64,000 bases of DNA from Paguma larvata (taxonomy: Eukaryota > Chordata > Mammalia > Carnivora > Viverridae). The first letter of the stretch is position 1. Every line of letters begins with the position of its first letter. Made by a program: the position numbers and the translations under genes. This document shows positions 43,971 to 55,965 of this stretch, piece by piece. Location: contig CM057839.1 in NCBI GenBank assembly GCA_030068075.1, positions 54,712,960 to 54,776,959 of the forward strand, written 5' to 3'. Below the pieces are notes generated by a model. The model was not told the origin of the DNA, did no database searches, and saw only the letters and a list, made by a program, of their open reading frames with translations.

Positions 43971-45383
43971 TTTGTTTCCAGCTTATTTTGTGTCCCGGAC
44001 AAGGAGGCATGGGTGGATTGATGTTCCCCAGCGCACTGTCAGAGCTACTTGGAATCCTTGTCTCAGACATTCGCCTGTGAGTGCCACCAAAACATGAACA
44101 GTGAATTCCTCCTGCCCCGCCCCATCCTGAAGCCACTCAGTTTCTTCCCTTTGCTCTCTCTTCTTACTGCTACATCCCCTGCCTGCCACAGAGTGTAGAT
44201 GTTCAAGAAGTGGGATTTTGAGTGAATGAGTCCTAAATAGAATCAGGTTAAGACCCACGTGTGCCAGGAAGATTGCTTAACAGACAGTTTCTTCCTCCTT
44301 GTTGACCTCAGGGGAGAGGTGTTCATTTTCTATGGGGAAAGCTACATTCTGTGTGAGCCCGGGGCTTCCGAAGACCTCCTTCCTGCAACTGGAGAGAGCT
44401 TCACACAGAACAAAGACCAGAGAGAGGGCAAGACCTCAGAAGGCCGGATGGGGTTGAGGCACTGGGGAGATAGTGAAGGGAGGAAGAGAAGACCCTGATG
44501 GCCTCGCTCAAGCTCCTGGATTCAGCTGTGCCCGAACCTCCCAGGTTCTACACACAGAGCCACCTGCCTCTCAGAGCATCTCCTGCTTCTAGTCTGCCAC
44601 AAGGATGGCCTGGCCCAGCTTGCCCTTGAACCTCCCAAAGTGAAAGTGAGTCTTAGTGCAGTGTGCGTTCCTCTCAAGCTTCCCACACCCACCTTTCTTA
44701 CCCTTTGACACCTGCACTCACCTGGAGGCTGTGCTGCATCAGTGTGAGCTGCGTATATGCTACCAAGCCCCTCTTACAACGGACCAAAAGTGTATATCTT
44801 ACCTAACTCATGGGCCCTCCATACTTCATTGCTCATCTTCACGCACTTAAGCTAAACGTGTCAGAAACAACACAGATGCTCTAGCAGCACAGAAAATTGG
44901 CATCTAAAACACTGGGCAGGGGCAGTGATCTCAGGAGACTGCTTGGATGTGGTACACTTTGAAGAATAAACATTATTTAGATGGGGTATCAGGGCAGAAG
45001 GGTATACATGTGGGAAGCCACCAGAGAACTGTGCATGAGGCTGTGTGAAACACCTGGGGGAGAGCAGAGGAAGGGCCAGAGGGAAAGAAGTTGTCTTTAG
45101 GATATGAAGGTTGGCAGGGGCCAGAGCACAAGGGCCTAGGGTATGGAGTCAAATAGTGAGTTTTCCCTGCGAGCTGTGGAGAGCCGTCAGAGATTTGGGC
45201 AAAAAGTGACATCAGAATTGTGCATGAGAAAGAAGGATTCGGCATCGGGGTGGAGGACAAGAGACAGGGAAGCCCTCATGTCAGTCTGTGCAAACACAGA
45301 TGATGGTCTTGGCATAGTCCAGTGAGGAGCTCATGGAAGTTTTTGTCTATTGCTGCATTTTCTAAATAAAATGGGAGGCAAGC
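43971..45383. other. Mostly unique non-coding segment
   Basis: A possible L2-type 3' end (CTGCCTGCCACAGAGTGTAGATGTTCAAGAAG...GAGTGAATGAGTCC) is at 44177-44232. An ancient-repeat-like stretch is at about 45130-45320. No exon was recognised. Confidence 0.4.
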
Positions 45384-45731
45384 TGTTATAACAGAGGGTG
45401 TCCCCGCAAAAGTTGTATGTTGAAACCTAACCACAATGATGGTATTAGGATGGGCCTTTGGGAGGTGGCTGGGCCATCAGGGTGAATGGGGTGAGTGCCC
45501 CAATGAGGGGAGAGACATGAGAGAGCTTGAGTCCCCTCTCTGCTGCCTGCCCTTCACTGTCCTGCAAGGAATCAAGGAGAAGGTGGCTGCCTCCAAACCA
45601 AGAAGAGGCACTCATCGGCCACGGGGTCTGCCAGGGTCTTGATCTTGGACTCCGCTGTGTCCAGAACTGTGAGGTGACAAATTTCTGTTGTTTAAACCAT
45701 CCAACGTGTGGTGAAATGTTACAACTTGGCA
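45384..45731 (+). mobile_element. Solitary ERVL-MaLR-type LTR, sense
   Basis: TGTTATAACAGAGGGTGTCCCC, GTTGTATGTTGAAACCTAACCACAATGATGGTATTAGG, GGGCCTTTGGGAGGTGGCTGGG, GAGAAGGTGGCTGCCTCCAAACCAAGAAGAGG, TGTCCAGAACTGTGAGGTGACAAATTTCTGTTGTTTAAACCATCCAACG. This is the MLT1/MST-type LTR in order. No internal viral genes are seen and no TSD was secured. Confidence 0.85.
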
Positions 45732-48410
45732 AGTGGAGTAGGAAGATGTGGGCTCCAAGCAAGGATGAGGGGGAAATGCGGGAGGCATCGGAGGTTTGAG
45801 GAAAAGGAACTAGGGAGAAACGAGTAGTGGAGAATTCCTGAGGAGGCAGGAGGAATGGGATTCAAGTCCCAGGTCAGGAGATTAAGTTTAGACAGTTGGA
45901 TTCCTTGTTGCTGAAATGCAAAGTAGGGGGTTGGGGGAGGAGGTCAGAAGAAGGGTCGTTGTGTGTAGGTGGAAACAGGAGGAATATTCCCTTTTTGGGG
46001 GTCCTGGGTCCTATCTTTACTAGTAGCCAGAAGGCTTGCACAGTGTCGGTGGCACCCCCTTGAGTTGGGGCAAAGCATGGTGAGAGCCACTGCGGTTTAC
46101 ATAAGCAGAGCTTCCTAACTTCAAGTATCAGAAAGGAGAGGTTGGGGGCTGTCCTTGTATTCCCAGGGGGTCCCTAGTATTCCTATGCAAATTCTTGATC
46201 ACCCCCACCCCAGAAGTCCACGTGCCAAGGTAGGTAGTCTCTACTACACATTAAACAACAACAAAAACATTAAAAGTCCAGAAGCTTCTGTTCTCTTTAA
46301 GCTTAATCAGTTAGGGAAGCCACTGTGGTAATTTTTCACATAACATAACCTGCTATCTCCAGATGTAAAAAGAGACTGGTTCACTCACCAAGTTCTCCCT
46401 CAGAAGGTGCCCCGTTGAAGCTTGAGTAATGTTGCCAGGGTCTCTGGCTAGAGCCCCTCCTGAGACCGCCACCAAAGGGAAGTCGGGATTCCAGAGTCCC
46501 TTACACCAAGAACTGTTGCACTGAATGCACTAAGTTAGTTTTGGCTTATTTTGTGCCCCGAATAAAATTAAAACAGTTTTGGTGACTTAAATCTGTCAGC
46601 ACACATGGCTTTCCAAAGCACACATTGTCTAACCTCTTACTCCCTTTGTCCCCCACTTTGCGTCCCTCATCTCTATCTGCCTCGCTTCTGATTTTTCAGT
46701 TTCTTATTCTTCCCACCTCCTGCTCAATCTCTTCAGCTTTTCTCTTCCCAGTTCTCCCACAAAACCCATTTTCTTCTCTCATTTTTCATCTTGAAAAAGA
46801 CAGAGAGGCAAGCATGCGGGGTGTTCACAGATGTGTCTCACGTGTGTGTACAAACACAGGGACGCTGGAACTGAAGCCCAGCCCTGCTGACTCTAGAAGG
46901 GGGTGCTGGGGGTGGGGCTGGTCCTGGCAAAGTTGCAGGACCCTAGCTGTCCCGGGTCTGCACCCAGACCCCCGGCCCCAACTGCACTACTGGGAGCAGA
47001 GTTTCCGTTTCATTTACGCTGACAGTGTTTAGGCACATTGCAAATATCAGGCTGTCCCCCGTGTGAGAATCCATGAAAAAGAATTCCATAGAAAATTCAG
47101 CAAAAGCTGGTGATGGAGGAAAAATCTAAAATCTCATATCTAGGCCTTTCTGGAGGTGAGGGAGCCAGGAGTCTAATCCGGGAGGAAGCGTGAGTCTGAA
47201 GGGCATTGTGTCCGCACGATTCATCCCATTCGCCACAGGGGGATCACTTAATGTCACTGGGGTCACTTAATGTCAGAAACTCCATTTGACAAGCAAAGAA
47301 ACAATTCTTTAACTTTTAGATATGCATTTAGAAGACAGGGCAATGGGTTGGAAGAGGGAGCAGTGAACCCAGTGAAACTCCCTGGATAATTAAGGGAGAC
47401 GCAAAGGTTTCGTTTATCAAAACCAGGTCCCTGTCCACATATGTTGGGCTCATATATGGACTGGAGCAGATGTGTGAATTTATTCCTACATGAGCACAGA
47501 AATAAGCCTAAGAAGAAGGCAGTTGGCCACAGGACATCTGCAGCCCATGAGCCAAGTCAGTGTCCTGCTTGTTTGAACGGTTACGCTGGTGAGAACTTTC
47601 AAAAGAGCTCATGTGGAGAGAAAGACAAGACGGAGTGGACAAAGGGGCCACCACCTCCATCTGGGATCAAGGGTTTTTCTTTTCCTCTTCTCCAGCTTTA
47701 ACCTCAGCCAGAACTGTTCCTCAGACTTTTCCCTGCAGAAGCTCTGAAGCTATGTCAAGCCATCAACGACTGCTATCATTTCCTAGATTCTTGTCTGTCT
47801 GGTGCAATGCCCAAAACACATTTGGAGATGATTCTTGTCCTGAATAACAGAAATACATCCTTAGGGAGCATCCAATCCATCAGTGTGCTTTGTTGATTGG
47901 AAATTTAGATAGCTGGTAAGAAATGATGGGAGAGAGATAGAATCTTAGCAAACAAATTTCTTTTGGCTGTCGGGCCACTCTTCATGCTAACAGGGTGTTT
48001 TCATTAGCTAATGGGTCTGTCCAGAGAACTGATAAAGCTGGCTAAATATTGATCATTCGATAAGCATTATTTAAAGAACTCAAGGCACTACGTGAGATGT
48101 CTCTCCTGAGTGGCAGAAGGGCAAAAGTTGAAAGCAGCAATGCCAGAAAAAAAAAATTCCTAGTGAAAAATACGAACTAAAAAGAAGAAAGTTGTGCCAT
48201 TTTTCTTCCATATTAAACTAGATGCTCTTCAAAGATGCTTTTGTCATGAAAGTATTTCCCAAAGTTACTGAAATATGAGTCACTTTTGTTGACGGTCATG
48301 TGCCTAAAACTCCTAAATCTTCAGCCTTCAATTTTTCTCCCTGTACAGAAAAAGAAGTACCATTCAAAAAAAACGTACTGTTAGAGCTGGCTTCACTAGA
48401 AAGACTGGAG
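45732..48410. other. Unique non-coding segment
   Basis: No clear transposon. A 13-bp direct repeat TCACTTAATGTCA occurs at 47244-47256 and 47263-47275. A 135-codon plus frame (46625-47032) has no recognised domain and a low-complexity N-terminus. 47860-48090 has the look of conserved regulatory DNA, including a 12-bp palindrome. Confidence 0.45.
48002..48013. promoter_or_regulatory. Perfect homeodomain-type palindrome
   Basis: CATTAGCTAATG is its own reverse complement and contains two TAAT/ATTA cores. GATAAAGC and CGATAAGC (GATA-like) are within 50 bp. Motif evidence only. Confidence 0.35.
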
Positions 48411-48414
48411 TTCT

Positions 48415-48765
48415 TTGTAGACATTACCTAATCTACTCCTCAGAATTATTATTTTTTTAATGTTTATTTTTGAAACAGAGCGCAAGCGGGAGAGGGGAGA
48501 GAGAGGAAGAGACACAATCCAAAGCAGGCTCCAGGCTCTGAGCTGTCAGCGCAGAACCCAGTGCAGGGGCTGGAACTCATGAACTGAGATCATGACCTGA
48601 GCTGAAGTCGAACACTCAACCAACTGAGCCACCCAGTCTTCAGAATTACTTTATGTGCCAGTTTTATCCCCACTTTACAGTGGAGATATGAAAAGGTTAA
48701 GTAATGTAGTTGAGATTGTACAGCTATCATATAGAGGAATAAAGATTTAACCACACCCTGTCAGG
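48415..48765 (-). repeat. MIR-like fossil split by a SINE, antisense
   Basis: Right part GCCAGTTTTATCCCCACTTTACAGTGGAGATATGAAAAGGTTAAGTAATG, GATTGTACAGCTATCATATAG is antisense MIR. The left part 48415-48440 precedes the SINE. Confidence 0.65.
48451..48639 (-). mobile_element. Carnivore SINE inserted in MIR, antisense
   Basis: TTTTTTTAATGTTTATTTTTGAAAC, GAGAGGGGAGAGAGAGGAAGAGACACAATCC, GAGCTGTCAGCGCAGAACCC, CCAACTGAGCCACCCAGTC. The TSD TCAGAATTATT / TCAGAATTACT lies at 48440-48450 and 48640-48650. The extreme 5' GGGGCGC is missing. Confidence 0.94.
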
Positions 48766-49454
48766 TAACCGAGGCAAGTGTTATTTTCAAAATTATACAC
48801 TGACCAGAGACCGGCAATCGAGTCATTTTTCAAGGAAAGAATGTAACGCTAAAATCAAACCTTTGAACTACAATGTTTTGTGCTGGAAGGTAAGGAGGAG
48901 TAAATTTAAAAACCCCAAAAGAAGAAAATGGAAGGCAAGGACTGTATATCTTGACAAACTGACCTTCAAATATAATGTCTATGGTTGAATTGTTATGAAT
49001 GTAGTAGAAATTAGGGAATATTCTTCCCATGAACCCTTCCCAAGGTATACATTTGAGAACAAGCTTCAGCAAAATTCTAGATGAGACAGAGACACAAGAA
49101 CTGATGGTGAACAGTGAATGTTAGCATGGATTTACCTATAGAACTAATAGAACCCACGGAAATACAAGAAAGAGATAGCATAGTAATAATGTATACAGAG
49201 CCCACCCATCAAAATACAGAGAGGATATGGAAGGTAGAAAAGCTTGTTGGCAGATTCATAATAACTGAGAAAATAATAGTAATTTAAATTAGATATGGAA
49301 GGATAGGGAAGGGAGAGAAAAGAAGTTTCTTACTACTGTCAAGATTGCTCAATGTGGAGAATAGTGGCCCCCCAAAAAATGGAACTGAGGATATTAAATA
49401 ACATTAATATAAAGTTAAATTTTGGGTGAAAATACGAACCTTCTTGAACACAAA
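48766..49454. other. Unique AT-rich segment
   Basis: No feature recognised. Confidence 0.4.
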
Positions 49455-49636
49455 AGATACGTGGGGAGGGAGGGAGACAAAACATAAGAGACTCTCAACG
49501 ACTAAGAACAAACGTAGGGGTGAGGGGAGTGTGAGAGGGGGGAGAGTGGGTGACAGGCACAGAGGAGGGCACTTGTTGGGATGAGCACTGGGTGTTACAT
49601 GGAAACCAATTTGACAATAAATTAAAAAATAAATAT
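49455..49636 (+). mobile_element. Short L1 3'-UTR insertion (carnivore type), sense
   Basis: GGGGAGGGAGGGAGACAAAACATAAGAGACTC, GAGGGGGGAGAGTGGGTGACAGGCAC, GGGATGAGCACTGGGTGTTACATGG, CCAATTTGACAATAAATTAAAAAATAAA. It is the same tail as at 24354, here only about 180 bp because of strong 5' truncation. The TSD is not clear. Confidence 0.9.
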
Positions 49637-49774
49637 ACTGGAGAGGATAGGAAGCCACATAATAAAACAATAGGTGATAGAATATATCAACCCTGTCAGT
49701 GAAAGTAAATGAGTACCTATAAAAAGATTTTCAGGCTGACCAGAAAAGCAAAATTTTTTAATTAAGCTCTATTC

Positions 49775-49974
49775 AAGGGCCCCTGGATAGCTCAGTTGGT
49801 TAAGCCCCTAACATCAGCTCAGATCATGATCTCGCTGTTGGTGAGTTCGAGCCCCAAGTCGGGCTTTCTGCTTTCAGCACAGAGCCGGCTTCGAATTCTC
49901 TGCCCTCGCCCCCCGCCCCTCTGCTCACTCTTTCTCTCTCTCAAAAATAAACATTTTAAAGTAAATAAATAAAA
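49775..49974 (+). mobile_element. Carnivore SINE, sense
   Basis: GGCCCCTGGATAGCTCAGTTGGTTAAGCC, GTGAGTTCGAGCCCCAAGTCGGGC, TCTCTCTCAAAAATAAACATTTTAAAG. A TSD TTAAGCTCTATTC / TTATGCTGTATTA flanks it. Confidence 0.92.
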
Positions 49975-51048
49975 TTATGCTGTATTAAAAAAATGTTACC
50001 AAAACCAAGGGATTCAGCTAGGTTAACAATAAAACACTGAAACAACAAAAAAAATTGCAAACCATTTTTAGTCGTACCGTGGGTAGTGACATTGATATCA
50101 TCGTTCTGAGGTTATGCGAGCTACTGTGGGGAAGAACAAATAAATAGTTATGCTGATATTATTGAGAAGCAGAATTTTTTATTGAGCTATAATTGACCTA
50201 TAACACTGTATTAGTTTCAACTGTACAGCACAATGATGCAAAATTTGTGTATATTGTGAAATGATTACTGTAGTAAGTTGAGCTGACATCTTTCATTTCA
50301 CATAGTTTTTTTTTCCCTTGGAAAGAGAAGTTTTAAGACTTACAACTTGCAAATATCCAAAAAGTTATTAACTGTAGTCACCATGCTGGATGTTATATCC
50401 CCAAAACTGACTTACCTTATAGCTGGAAGCGTGTATCTTTTGGCCATCTTTACGTATTTTCCCCATGTGACCACATGCCTCTGACAACCACCAGTCTACC
50501 CTCTGTATCTGTGAATTCAGTTTTGTTTTTTTTTTTCAGATTCCATCTATAAGTAAGATTATATAATATCTGTTTTTCTCTGAGTTATGTCACTTAGCAC
50601 AGTACCCTCAAGTTCAACTCACTGTTGCCAGTGAGAGGATTTCCTCTATTTTTTTATTCCTATTTCACGGAATCATATTCCACTGTGTATATATACTACA
50701 TTTTCTTAATCCATTCCTTTTCTCATGGACACGTAGGTTGTTTCCATGTCTTGGGTATTGTAAATAATGCTGCAGTGAACGTGGGGGTGCTGATACTTAT
50801 TTGAGACTATTATTTTGTCTCCTTTGGATAAACACCCAGAAATGGAAATGCCAGATCATAAGGCAGTTCCGTTTTTAATTTTTTGAGGAACCCACATACT
50901 GAACCCATAGTGGCTGAGCCAATTCAGCTTCCCATCAATAGAGCACATGGCTTCCTTCCTTTTTCTCCACAGTCTTGCCAAGACTTGTTATTTCGTGCCT
51001 GTTTGATAATAGTCATTTTAACAGGTGTGAGGTGATACCTCACTGTAG

Positions 51049-51258
51049 GTTTTTTTTTAATGTTTATTTATTTTTGAGACAGAGACAGAGCATGAGTGGG
51101 GGAGGGGTAGAGAGAGAGGGAGACACAGAATCCGAAGCAGGCTCCAGACTCTGAGCTGTCAGCACAGAGTCTGACACGGGGCTCAAATTCACCGACTGCA
51201 AGATCATGACCTGGGCAGAAGTTGGATGCTCAACCGACTGAGCCACCCAGGCGCCCCA
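51049..51258 (-). mobile_element. Carnivore SINE nested in L1, antisense
   Basis: TTTTTTTTAATGTTTATTTATTTTTGAGAC, GGGAGACACAGAATCCGAAGCAGGCTCC, CCGACTGAGCCACCCAGGCGCCCC. A TSD CCTCACTGTAG / CCTTACTGTAG lies at 51038-51048 and 51261-51271. Confidence 0.95.
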
Positions 51259-51730
51259 AGCCTTACTGTAGTTTTGATTTGCATTTCCTGATGATTAACA
51301 ATGTTGAGCATCTTCTCATGTATCTGTTGGCTTTTGAGATCCTCTGCCCATTTTTCAATCTCGTTGCTTGTTTTTTTGTTTTGTTTTGCTATTGAGGTGT
51401 ATAAATTCTATGCTTAGAGTATTAACTCCTTATCAGATAGATGACTTGGAAATTTTTTTTTCCCATTTTGCAGGCTGCCTTGCCTTGTCATGTTGTTTCA
51501 TGTTGTTGATGGCTTCCTTTGCTGTGCAGAAGCTTTTTAGTTTAATGTAGTCCCCCTTGTTTGTTTTTGCTTTGTTGCCTTTGCTTTTGATGTCACACAC
51601 TCCCTGCTCCATAAAAGTCATAGCCAAGACCAATGTCAAGGAGTTCACCACCTGTGTTTTCTTACAGGAATTTTATGGTTCCAGGTCTTACATTTGTTTA
51701 AGTCTTTAGTCCTTTTTGAGTTAATTTTTG

Positions 51731-51933
51731 AAAAAAGTTTTTAATGTTTATTGTTGAGAGAGAAAGAGACAGTATGAGCTAGGGAGGGGCAGAGAGAGAG
51801 ACTCAGAATCTGAAACAGACTCCAGGCTCTGAGCTGTTGACACAGACCCTGATGTGAGGGTCGAACTCACAAACCATGGGATCATGACCTGAGCTGAAGT
51901 CAGACACTTAACCAACTGAGCCATCCAGGCACC
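51731..51933 (-). mobile_element. Carnivore SINE nested in L1, antisense
   Basis: AGTTTTTAATGTTTATTGTTGAGAG, GAGAGAGAGACTCAGAATCTG, GAGCTGAAGTCAGACACTTAACC, CAACTGAGCCATCCAGGCACC. A 20-bp TSD with a single mismatch lies at 51711-51730 and 51934-51953 (starts CCTTTTTGAGTT). Confidence 0.96.
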
Positions 51934-52139
51934 CCTTTTTGAGTTGATTTTTGTGTATGATGTAGGATGGGAATCCAGTTTTCTCAGCACCATTTAGTGA
52001 AAAAACTATCCTTTCCCCGTTGTATAGTTTTGGCTCCTTTGTTGTAATGTAATTGAGCATATATACATGGGTTTAATTCTAGGCTATTTTCCATTGATCT
52101 ATGTGTCTGTTTTTATGCCATTACTGGTTTTTCTTTTTT

Positions 52140-54985
52140 TTGTATGTGGGGTTTTTTTTTTGAGCACAGTTGACACCCAATGTTACAGTAGTTTCAAATG
52201 TACAAATCGTCATTCAACAAGTCTTTACATTATGCTCTGCTCACCTCATGTCCCCATACACCCCCTATTACAATACCATTGACTATATTCCCTTTGCTAT
52301 ATCTTTAATCCCTGTGACTTATTTATTCCATAACTGGAATCCTGTATCTTCCAGTCCCCTTCATCCATTTTGCTCACCATCCCCACTTCACCCCCTGGCA
52401 ACCATCAGTTTGTTCTCTGTATTTATGGGTCTGATGTTCATTTGTTTTCGTTTCTAGTTTCTACATGTGAGTGAAATCATGTCCAACTTGTTCACTTAGC
52501 ATAATGCCCTCAAGGTCCACCCATGTTGTCACAAATGGAGCAATCTCATCCTTTTTTATGACTTTGTAACTTTCCATTGTGTGTGTGTATATATATGTGT
52601 GTGTGTGTGCGCGCGTGTGTGTATTCCTTTTTCTATATATATGTATATACTATGTGTATATAGAATATATATGTATATATACATAATAAATATGTATCTA
52701 TATTCTGTATATGTGTCTATATTCTGCATCTCTATTATATGTATATGTGTGTGTGTATATATATATATATATATAATATATGTAGAATATATATATCATA
52801 GCTCCTTCCTCCAATCATCTATTGATGGACACAGGTTGCCTCCATATCTTGGCTACTATAAATGCTATAAATAAGGGTGATTATATCTTTTTGAATTACT
52901 GTCTTCTTTTTCTTTGGGTAAATCTACAGTAGAGGAATTACTGAATAATATGATTTTTTTTTAAAGGAAACTGCACACTGTTGTCCTCAGTGGCTGTGCC
53001 AATTTACGTTCCCACCAACAGTACACGCGGGTTTCTTTTTCTCCACATCCTCACCAACACCTGTTATTTTTTGTGTTTCTGATTCTAGCTATTCTGATAG
53101 GTGTGATGTCTCATCGTGGTTTTGATTTGTATTTCACTGATGAGTGACGTCGAGTATCTTTTCACGTGTCTATTGGCCATCTGGAAGCCTACTTTGGAGA
53201 AATGTCTGTTCAGGTCCTCTGCTCATTTGTAATTGGATTATTTGTTTTTTTGGTATTGAGGTATATACATTATTTATATATTTTGGATATTTACCGCTGT
53301 TTGGATATGTCATTTGCACATGTCTTCTTCTATTCAGTAGGTTGCCTTTTCATTTTCTTGATTGTTTCCTTCACTGTGCAAAAGCTTTTAATTAAGGTGT
53401 AGTCCCAACATGTTTGCTTTTTTTCTCTTGCCTGAGGAGACAAATCTAAGGAAATGTTTTTACAGTCGATGTCAGAGAAATTACTGCCTATGTTTTCTTC
53501 TAGGAGTTTTATGGTTTCATGTCTCACATTGAAGTCTTCAATCCATTTTGAGTTTATTTTTGTGTATGGTGTAAGAAGTGGTCTAGTTTCATTCATTTGC
53601 ATGCGGCTGTTCAGTTTTCTCAGCAGCACTTATTGAAGAGGCTGTCATTTCCCCATTGTATGTTCTTGCCTCCTTTGTAGCAGATTAATTGACCACATAA
53701 TTGTGGGTTTATTTTTGGGCTCTTTATTGTGTTTCATTGATCTACAGGTCTATTTTGGTGCCAGGACCCTGCTGGGCTTTTTTTAGTAAATTTTTAATTA
53801 ATTTTTAAGTCTCTATTTCATTTCTTTGTTTCTTTCTGCTAACTTTGGGCTTTGTTCTTTTTCTACCTCCTTTATGGTTAGGTTAGTTTATTTGAGGTGT
53901 TACTTGTTTCTTGAGGTAGATGTGTATTGTTACAGGCTTTATTTTTAGATATGATGATCTGTCATTAATGTAAAAAGGATGTACTACCCTACTATCAGTT
54001 TCTCCCTTTGTATCTGTTAATATTTACTTTATATATTTAGGTGCTCAAATATTGAGTGCATAGCTATTTAAATTGTTATATCTTTTGTCAGATTGACCCC
54101 TTTATCATTACACAATGCTTTTACCTCTTGTTAAGTCTTTCTTTTAAAGTCTATTTTGTCTAAAAGAAGTATTGTGACACAGACTTCTTTTTTTTAATCT
54201 CTGTTTCTTTTTTTTTTCCTAGGGTTTTATCTTATTTTGTTTGGAGCATATTCTTCTGTCTCCTCATTTTGTTTGACTTTCTGTGTTTGTTTCTGTGAAT
54301 TAGGTGGAACAGCCACGTCTCCTAAACTTGAGTGGTTTTGTATACGGTTGTCACCTGGGTAGACTGTGTATGACTGGGGACTTTGGCTGGCTGGCTGGAG
54401 CTGTGCCTGGCATGAGCTGGGGCTTCCCTTGTGATATGGCCAGAGCTGAGTGGGCATGAGCCAGGACATCCCTGGAGCTCACTCACTGTACAGAGGGTAC
54501 CCTGACAGGACAGTTTGAGCTAAGATAGGGGCAAGCCAGTGTCCTGGGGCTCTTCACATGGAAGGCACCCCTGGCAAGATGGCTGGAGACAAGGTGAGGT
54601 ATAGTCCAGCGGTTCCTGGGGTGCTCTGTGCAGGGGCACTTCAGTGGGGTTGCTGAACGTGAGGTGGGGCACAGACCAGTGGGTCCTAGGGTATTCTGCA
54701 CAGGAGGCACACTGACAGAAAAGGTGTAGCTTAAGTAAACATAAGTCATGTTAGTCTTGGGGCTCTATGAACAGAGTGCACAATCAGAGGACAGCTGAAG
54801 CTGAAGTGAGTGCAAACTGATATGTGCTGGGGTGCCTAGACAGGAGTGTGCCCTGATGCGGTGATTGGAACCAAGGTCAGTGTGGTATAGATTTGGTATG
54901 TCAGCGGATGAGATGATTCCAGGGTCTTCCTTTTTGCCATGTTGGACTGGAACTCAGTACCATCCGCTCTGATTGCTGTTCCTCT
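52140..54985 (-). mobile_element. Second L1 nested inside the large L1, with internal deletion
   Basis: Own 3' end GAGCACAGTTGACACCCAATGTTACAGTAG near 52160, own ORF2 3' landmarks (CAGTGGCTGTGCCAATTTACG, CAACACCTGTTATTTTTTG). Near 53785 the sequence jumps from the RT-proximal region to the endonuclease side (CTAACTTTGGGCTTTGTTC), then to a 5'-UTR-like segment (54190-54950) related to 20280-20370. Both outer and inner copies are on the minus strand. Boundaries are approximate. Confidence 0.7.
52577..52799. repeat. Compound (TG)n/(TA)n microsatellite
   Basis: Alternating purine-pyrimidine DNA: (TG) runs, GCGCGC, long (TA) runs and TATATATG/GTATAT variants over about 220 bp. It lies exactly where L1 ORF2 normally reads CCATTGTGTATATATACC. 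It is prone to Z-DNA and cruciforms and probably polymorphic. Confidence 0.92.
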
Positions 54986-55629
54986 GCAATATAGTTTGAT
55001 TACCATATTCTTCTTTCTCAAGTTTGCCTTGGCTATTTGGGGTCTTTACACATTATACATTATGGGTTCCATATACATTTTAGGATCTTTTTATTCTGTT
55101 TCTGTGAAAAATGCCATTAAAATTTTGCAGCGAATCTGTAGATTGCTTTGGGTAGTATGGACATTTCAACAGTATTATTTCTTTCAATCCATGAGCGTGG
55201 AATATCTTTCCATTTGTTTGTGTCTTCCATTTTTTTCATGGATATTTTATAGTTTTCAGTGTATAGGTCTTTCATTTCCTTGGTTAAATATATTCCTAGG
55301 AATTTTATTCTTTTTGATGTAATTGTAAATGGGATTATTTTCTCAATTTCTTTCTGATAGTTCATTATTAGTGTATAAAACACAACAGAATTTTGTATGT
55401 TGATTTTTGTACCCTGCAATTTTACTGAATTCTTTAATTAGTTCTAATAGTTTTTTTTGATGGGTTTATGTTCTGTGTGTAATATTATGTCATCTGTAAT
55501 GGAGACAGTTTTCTCTCTTTTCCAATTTGGATGCCTTTTATTTTTTTTTTCTTGCCTAATTGCTCTGGCTAGGGCCCGAAGTACTATGTTGAATAAAAGT
55601 GGCAAGAGTGGAAGAAAGCAGAATTTTTA

Positions 55630-55953
55630 ATGTGAAACAAAGATACTAATGTAACATAGAAGAGATTTAGGAAAAAACTTATGGTTCTGAATTGAATTCT
55701 AAGTATCAGTATGAACTCAGAAAGTGTTATAACCTTTTCAAATAAATATATAGATTTTTTAGATCTGTCCATTGAAAGAGCCAGAAACAAGATTTGATCT
55801 ATAAATACCATTTCCCACTAAAAACAAAACAAAACAACAACAACAATAAAAACACAAAGATCTTTGGAGAAATGGCTGATTCTAGGTCTCGGCAACAAAT
55901 GTACAAAATAATTCTGAAATCTCTTCTTATACTAGAAAATAGGGAAGCTTTAA
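55630..55953. other. Unique AT-rich segment with (CAA)n
   Basis: Nothing recognised except a short AAAACAAAACAACAACAAC run at 55823-55846. Confidence 0.45.
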
Positions 55954-55965
55954 AAAGTTATGTCA

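Larger units (their letters stand above)
50179..55615 (-). mobile_element. Large antisense L1 with nested L1, two SINEs and microsatellite
   Basis: A T-rich 3' end TTATTGAGCTATAATTGACCTATAAC...GTTTCAACTGTACAGC lies at the left, and ORF2 landmarks proceed to the right. The outer copy breaks at about 52130 (after CCATTGATCTATGTGTCTG) and resumes near 54990 (CTTTCTCAAGTTTGCCTTGGCTATTTGGGG). It ends within the RT region (complement of the catalytic box at 55489-55500, reading ITDD for FADD). AAGCAGAATTTTT at 50166-50178 and 55616-55628 is a 13-bp TSD. It is inactive. Confidence 0.88.

Noticed and set aside
44882..44901. TAGCAGCACAGAAAATTGGC resembles the 5' arm of the miR-15/16/195 family
   Set aside because: The first 14 bases match miR-195, but one base is missing after them and no complementary 3' arm lies within 100 bp, so no precursor hairpin can form.
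46625..47032. 135-codon plus-strand frame with hydrophobic N-terminus
   Set aside because: The start is a pyrimidine-rich low-complexity tract giving L/S/F/P runs. No domain or promoter context.
51064..51246. Repeated short peptides of the MAQSVEHPTSAQVM type on several frames
   Set aside because: They are translations of SINE heads in antisense and recur at every SINE. Not genes.
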